Source: Aequorivita iocasae (lineage in GTDB: Bacteria > Bacteroidota > Bacteroidia > Flavobacteriales > Flavobacteriaceae). From it: a DNA stretch of 64,000 nt. Shown one piece after another: positions 60,251-64,000 of this stretch. Made by a program: the position numbers and the translations under genes. Positions within the stretch are counted from its first letter, which is position 1, and the number at the start of each line of letters is the position of its first letter. A model generated the notes under the pieces. It ran no database searches, had not been told where the DNA came from, and saw nothing but the letters and a program-made list of their open reading frames with translations. The DNA lies in the NCBI RefSeq assembly GCF_016757735.1, contig NZ_CP068439.1, forward strand, positions 2,356,001 through 2,420,000, in the 5' to 3' direction.

Positions 60251-60295
60251 GCCACGCATTCAGGAATAAAAAATTATTCCTGAATGCGTGGCTTT
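60251..60295 (+). terminator. Strong terminator after the M16 protease gene
   Basis: Nineteen perfect base pairs (60251-60269 with 60274-60292) enclose an AAAA loop and are followed by TTTG. The stem is unusually long for a terminator. It also shows that the next gene must start after it, at 60330. Confidence 0.92.
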
Positions 60296-60329
60296 GTATT
60301 TTTTATCTTTATACAAATTCTACAGTTTT

Positions 60330-61460
60330 ATGAAAAAACTATATATACCTTTATTCTTCATAATTATGTTTTTTAGCTGTAAAAATCAAGATCAAAGCCC
60401 AGAAGTTTTTAAGGACGAAGATCCCGCCAATCAAGAATTTCCTAAACCAACATTTACTGTGATGGAAGCTAATAAACTCCTAGAACTTCCCCTACACTGT
60501 GTGGGCACGAAATATCCGTATAAACCTGGCGAGACATTAGAAAGCAAAGCAGATTTGGTGGAACCAATCGCTGTACATCCTATATTCTACGGCTGTTTTG
60601 ATTGGCATAGTGCCGTTCATGGATACTGGTCAATGGTTACATTGCTGAGACAGTTTCCAGCAATGGACAAGGCTCAGGAAGCTAGAAAATTGCTGAAAGA
60701 AAAAATCACTGCAGAAAATGTGGCTACCGAGGTTGCCTTTTTTGAAAAGCCCATCAATATATCTTTTGAAAGAACCTACGGTTGGGCTTGGCTTCTAAAA
60801 CTTTCAGAAGAACTACACAATTGGGACGACCCAATGGCGAAGGATTTGGGACAAAACCTAAAACCATTGGCAGATATTATTGTGCTTCGTTACAAAGAAT
60901 TTCTTCCAAAACTGAATTACCCAATCCGAGTGGGCCAGCATACCAATACAGCCTTCGGATTGACTTTCGCTTATGACTACGCTGAAACTATGGGCGATTT
61001 GGAATTAAAACAATTAATTGAAAAGCGTGCCCGAGATTTTTATATAAATGATGTAAACTGCCCAATAACCTGGGAACCCAGCGGATACGATTTTCTCTCA
61101 CCCTGTCTGGAAGAAATTGATATAATGCGCCGTGTGCTTTCTCCGGAAGAATTTATTCCTTGGCTTGACAAATTCATGGCGCAATTGGTCAATAAAAATT
61201 ATCACTTAAAAGTAGGAGAGGTAAGTGACCGAACCGATGGAAAGTTAGTGCATTTAGATGGTTTAAACTTCAGTAGGGCTTGGGTCTTGTATGGTTTGGC
61301 AAAACATTATCCACAATACAAACACTTAGAAAACATTGCCAATGAGCACATAGCCTATTCCTACCCAAATTTAGTGGGCGATACTTATGAAGGTGGCCAT
61401 TGGCTTGGCAGTTTTGCAATTTATGCTTTGAATACCTTGCAAGAAAAATCTGTCCATTAA
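60330..61460 (+). CDS. DUF2891 family lipoprotein
   Basis: The ATG at 60330 is chosen because it begins a lipoprotein signal (MKKLYIPLFFIIMFFSC). An in-frame start 42 bases earlier lies inside the terminator hairpin. The 376-residue product has the DUF2891 layout: HPIFYGCFDWHSAVHGYWSMV (about residues 80-100), FERTYGWAWLLKLSEEL, HTNTAFGLTFAYDYA and GGHWLGSFAIYAL. Repeated aromatic and His residues and the helical pattern suggest an alpha/alpha-toroid enzyme, perhaps acting on sugars. No activity is known to me. It converges with the patatin gene, overlapping it by four bases. Confidence 0.85.
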   Translation: MKKLYIPLFFIIMFFSCKNQDQSPEVFKDEDPANQEFPKPTFTVMEANKLLELPLHCVGTKYPYKPGETLESKADLVEPIAVHPIFYGCFDWHSAVHGYWSMVTLLRQFPAMDKAQEARKLLKEKITAENVATEVAFFEKPINISFERTYGWAWLLKLSEELHNWDDPMAKDLGQNLKPLADIIVLRYKEFLPKLNYPIRVGQHTNTAFGLTFAYDYAETMGDLELKQLIEKRARDFYINDVNCPITWEPSGYDFLSPCLEEIDIMRRVLSPEEFIPWLDKFMAQLVNKNYHLKVGEVSDRTDGKLVHLDGLNFSRAWVLYGLAKHYPQYKHLENIANEHIAYSYPNLVGDTYEGGHWLGSFAIYALNTLQEKSVH

Positions 61461-64000
61461 AAAGTAATTTTTGGATTGGTATTTTTCTCAACTTTCTTTG
61501 TTTTTATAAGGTTTTCAATTTCTGAAAACTGTTCTTCGAGCAGCGGATGCTTCAAAATGGCATCAATGTAATTCAGACTACTTTCACTTAAATGCCTCGA
61601 AAGTGTTGGTTCGTAAAACTCCCACGGATCGAAAAAGGATTTATTCGGTTTTTCAGTTAAGGAAAGGATGAGATCATTTTCTTTTTCAAGAAAAAGTTTA
61701 AGTTTGAAGCGAGTACTTTCGTTTGTAATTGATCCTTTAAAAAAAGCTTCCACATCATCAATGGAGACTTTGTGCGGCATAAAAATTTTAAAATATCGCA
61801 GGTTTCCCTCGGCGGATTCTTCCCAGTTAGTCAAATAATCACTGAGATAATTTGGGATTTTGTCCAGATTGAGCCCCGTTTCCAAATCAACGACGATATT
61901 ATCGGACTCATTTTCGTTTTTGTGGATGTGCAGGATTTTGTTTTCTTTTTTGAATTTTTCAATCAAATAATTTGTGTACAGACTTTTACTGTTTATTATT
62001 TCAACATATGCAATCTGTTTATTGCCCAAAATTTGATTGCGCAGCAAGTAATTGTGCAAATCCAAACATCCCAAAAGCCCGCTGTTGTCAATAGCTCCCG
62101 CATCTATAAAGTGGCCGTGGCCCTTTATCTTTGCAGCGGGGCTAAAAATAGGAAATCGGTTTGTGGTTGAAACAGCTTGGTAATATGGGATGGTTTTATT
62201 ACCTGCCAAATCGGCAAGGTTTTCTGCATAAGGAAAAATAGCGTTAAAATCTTTTTGCTTCACTGACCAGAGAATGCCACGATTTCCCTTTTGGCCCGCA
62301 GTATTCATAATTAATGATGGAAAGTAACCATCTTTCAAAAAGGCTTCTTTCCAGAAATCGCGAAAGGAAATTTCAGAAAGGTGTTTTGAAGGCGTGTTTT
62401 GGATGGTGTTTTGATATTTCACCATTGCGTAGTATGGACGGTCGCGAAGGCCTATACGTTGGCTGAATGGCCACAGTTTGCGGTAGGTGTCCAGTCCAAA
62501 AGTTAAGGTTAAATCCAAAGAAGTGTAATTTTGTTTTGCAAGGGAATCTATTTTCTTTTTAATTCGAAGGGTATCCAGGCCATTTTCTTTAAAAAGCCCC
62601 GTATATAGTGCCAGGCCTAACGAACCGCCGGATGCACCTGAAAAAGCAATACTTTGCTTCAAAAGTTTTCCCTCAGTATTTGTTTGTAATTTGTTCAGCA
62701 CATTAAGTGTCCAAACGTTTGCTTTTAAGCCGCCGCCGTGTGAAGCTATAAAGAAAAGTGTGTTGTCCTTTTTTGCTTTTAGACTATCCAGAAATACAGC
62801 TTCGGGTATTTCGGTCTTTGTATTTTCAACCAGATCCAGTTCGTGGGTGGTTACTTCGGTATTGGTGCAGTTTGTAATAATTACCAGCGCGAAAAATATT
62901 AAGCTAATTGCCAAAAAGGCACGATAACTTTTGGTGGTCAGCAATTGCTTTTTTCTGGCAACAAAAAAGTACTTGCCCAAACTAGCCATTATAAAATAAT
63001 AAAAGTAGAAGAAAGCGAGTAAAATGGGAACGCCATTCATCAGGGGCCAACCAAGAATGCTGGCCAATGTGAGAACGAAAAGAAAAATTGCAGCCACTAA
63101 AAAGTTCAAATAAAACATTAACAGATAGTTCTCTGATTTTTCCAGAAAGTGGATTTTTTCAAAAAATATCCGTACGGGAAGATATTTGGCGCTAGTTAAG
63201 GTATTTAAAATCAAACTGAATTTGGAACGCAACAATCTGAAAAAAATATAATTGAACATGCACGCATAGCTCGTCAACAATAACAGTATAAAACCCCCGG
63301 GACTGAAATTTCCCCATGTGAGTGTGTTGAGCAGCAAGACCACACATAAAATTGCTATGATTAAATACCAAAGGGCTAATTTTCTGTATAATTTTATAAG
63401 TATTTCAGGAAGTTCTTCGGTAGTTTTTTCACTTTCATATTTGCTAATTTTTTCTTTCAAATAGATATAAAGTATAAAGGGAACAAGAAGGAGCACGTAG
63501 ATAATGATCTTAACCTTATCAAAAGGAAAATCCTCAAAAATAAAGTTTGGCTTAAAACTGCTTATAATGAAGTGGATCCAAACAATGTGTATCAAAATGC
63601 CCGTAGAATAGCGGAAATAATTGGCCCAGTTATCCGGTTTGTAGCCAGAATTTTTATCTGTGGTAAAAGTATAAATCGTGAATTTTTTAAAAATCCACCA
63701 GTTTAGGGGGTGCTTTGCGTGCCAGTAGGTATAATCGCCACTGTTATTGAGATCAGCAGCATAATAGGTATAAATAGGGTAGTGGGAAAGCGCAACAGCC
63801 AGCCCGTTGATAAAAAAGAATGCCAAAAACAAGGAAACCCATTTGGTCTCTATCAAATCAACCATCATAGTGAAGGCCTGATCCATTTGGGTCAACAATA
63901 AAAGAATGATCAAAATGACCAAAAGACTTAAAATAGAAGACTTAAAGAAGTTTTTGAAAGATTTGAAAAGATGATGCACAACATCAATCAACTTTGTTAT
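61457..64000 (-). CDS. Patatin-like phospholipase with N-terminal membrane domain (5' end not in window)
   Basis: The frame stays open to the window edge. The first clear start candidate inside it is a TTG at 63989-63991, so the true start may lie outside. The 844 residues seen consist of about eight or nine membrane helices (first 400 residues) and a patatin domain. The oxyanion segment is SHGGGLKANVW, the nucleophile motif SGASGGSLG (GxSxG), and the second catalytic residue Asp lies in FIDAGAIDNSG. The catalytic Ser-Asp pair is complete, so a lipase or acyl hydrolase activity at the inner membrane is likely; the substrate is unknown. Confidence 0.85.
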   Translation of the reverse strand: MTKLIDVVHHLFKSFKNFFKSSILSLLVILIILLLLTQMDQAFTMMVDLIETKWVSLFLAFFFINGLAVALSHYPIYTYYAADLNNSGDYTYWHAKHPLNWWIFKKFTIYTFTTDKNSGYKPDNWANYFRYSTGILIHIVWIHFIISSFKPNFIFEDFPFDKVKIIIYVLLLVPFILYIYLKEKISKYESEKTTEELPEILIKLYRKLALWYLIIAILCVVLLLNTLTWGNFSPGGFILLLLTSYACMFNYIFFRLLRSKFSLILNTLTSAKYLPVRIFFEKIHFLEKSENYLLMFYLNFLVAAIFLFVLTLASILGWPLMNGVPILLAFFYFYYFIMASLGKYFFVARKKQLLTTKSYRAFLAISLIFFALVIITNCTNTEVTTHELDLVENTKTEIPEAVFLDSLKAKKDNTLFFIASHGGGLKANVWTLNVLNKLQTNTEGKLLKQSIAFSGASGGSLGLALYTGLFKENGLDTLRIKKKIDSLAKQNYTSLDLTLTFGLDTYRKLWPFSQRIGLRDRPYYAMVKYQNTIQNTPSKHLSEISFRDFWKEAFLKDGYFPSLIMNTAGQKGNRGILWSVKQKDFNAIFPYAENLADLAGNKTIPYYQAVSTTNRFPIFSPAAKIKGHGHFIDAGAIDNSGLLGCLDLHNYLLRNQILGNKQIAYVEIINSKSLYTNYLIEKFKKENKILHIHKNENESDNIVVDLETGLNLDKIPNYLSDYLTNWEESAEGNLRYFKIFMPHKVSIDDVEAFFKGSITNESTRFKLKLFLEKENDLILSLTEKPNKSFFDPWEFYEPTLSRHLSESSLNYIDAILKHPLLEEQFSEIENLIKTKKVEKNTNPKITF

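Overview
The window reads as chromosomal DNA of a Bacteroidota, most likely a marine-type member of the Flavobacteriaceae. The support is AT-rich DNA, a secreted M36 protease with a C-terminal type IX secretion sorting domain, many Bacteroidota families (2TM-domain proteins, head-GIN/DUF2807, DUF4870, TonB-dependent receptor), and -7 boxes of the TAnnTTTG type. The genus cannot be fixed from the sequence alone. I see one tRNA, no rRNA, no CRISPR array, no insertion sequence and no prophage.

Region 1 (1-7.6 kb) is a low-oxygen respiration block. It has the tail of a cbb3-oxidase maturation operon (ccoG end?, ccoH, TauE/SafE-like permease, two tiny membrane proteins). A leftward operon follows: alginate-export-type porin, lipoprotein nirK with a fused cytochrome c, nirV-like gene, SCO copper chaperone. 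Then comes anaerobic hemN. The porin-nirK operon and hemN each carry a Crp/Fnr-like palindrome at the same distance from a -7-like box. A tRNA-Pro(GGG) and trxB follow.

Region 2 (8.8-23.3 kb) holds a PadR-type regulated envelope-stress-like operon (DUF4870, small ORF, PadR, PspC, head-GIN lipoprotein), a DUF4442 gene and oxyR. It also holds the MoxR-DUF58-DUF4350-DUF4129-SpoIIM cluster with a divergent RDD gene, then a TRIC channel and a peptidyl-prolyl isomerase.

Region 3 (23.3-30.6 kb) is mostly housekeeping or of unknown function: CoA pyrophosphatase, an acyltransferase with altered motifs, an ECF sigma factor, NADH dehydrogenase 2, a membrane nucleotide cyclase, and a DUF2975/HTH pair.

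Region 4 (30.6-36.9 kb) is the most system-like part. It has a TonB-dependent receptor, a secreted TPR-like protein, a LytS-type kinase ending in a 2TM domain, three free-standing 2TM proteins and a LytTR response regulator. Three LytTR-type direct-repeat operators sit in front of three of these genes. In each the 9-bp repeats are 21 bp apart, and each pair lies 33 bp before a -7-like box, so the module probably regulates itself.

Region 5 (36.9-50.9 kb) has a LETM1-like protein, a DUF4331/lipoprotein/TPR group beside an ECF sigma/anti-sigma pair, the M36 protease, a flavin reductase and pabB. It continues with a SatD-DUF3307 pair behind three 24-bp palindromes in 29-bp register, and tilS.

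Region 6 (51-64 kb) is a glycolytic operon (pfkA, gap, BadF-type sugar kinase, pgi) behind a hairpin-rich leader, then yifB/comM, a double M16 protease, a DUF2891 lipoprotein and a membrane patatin cut by the window edge.
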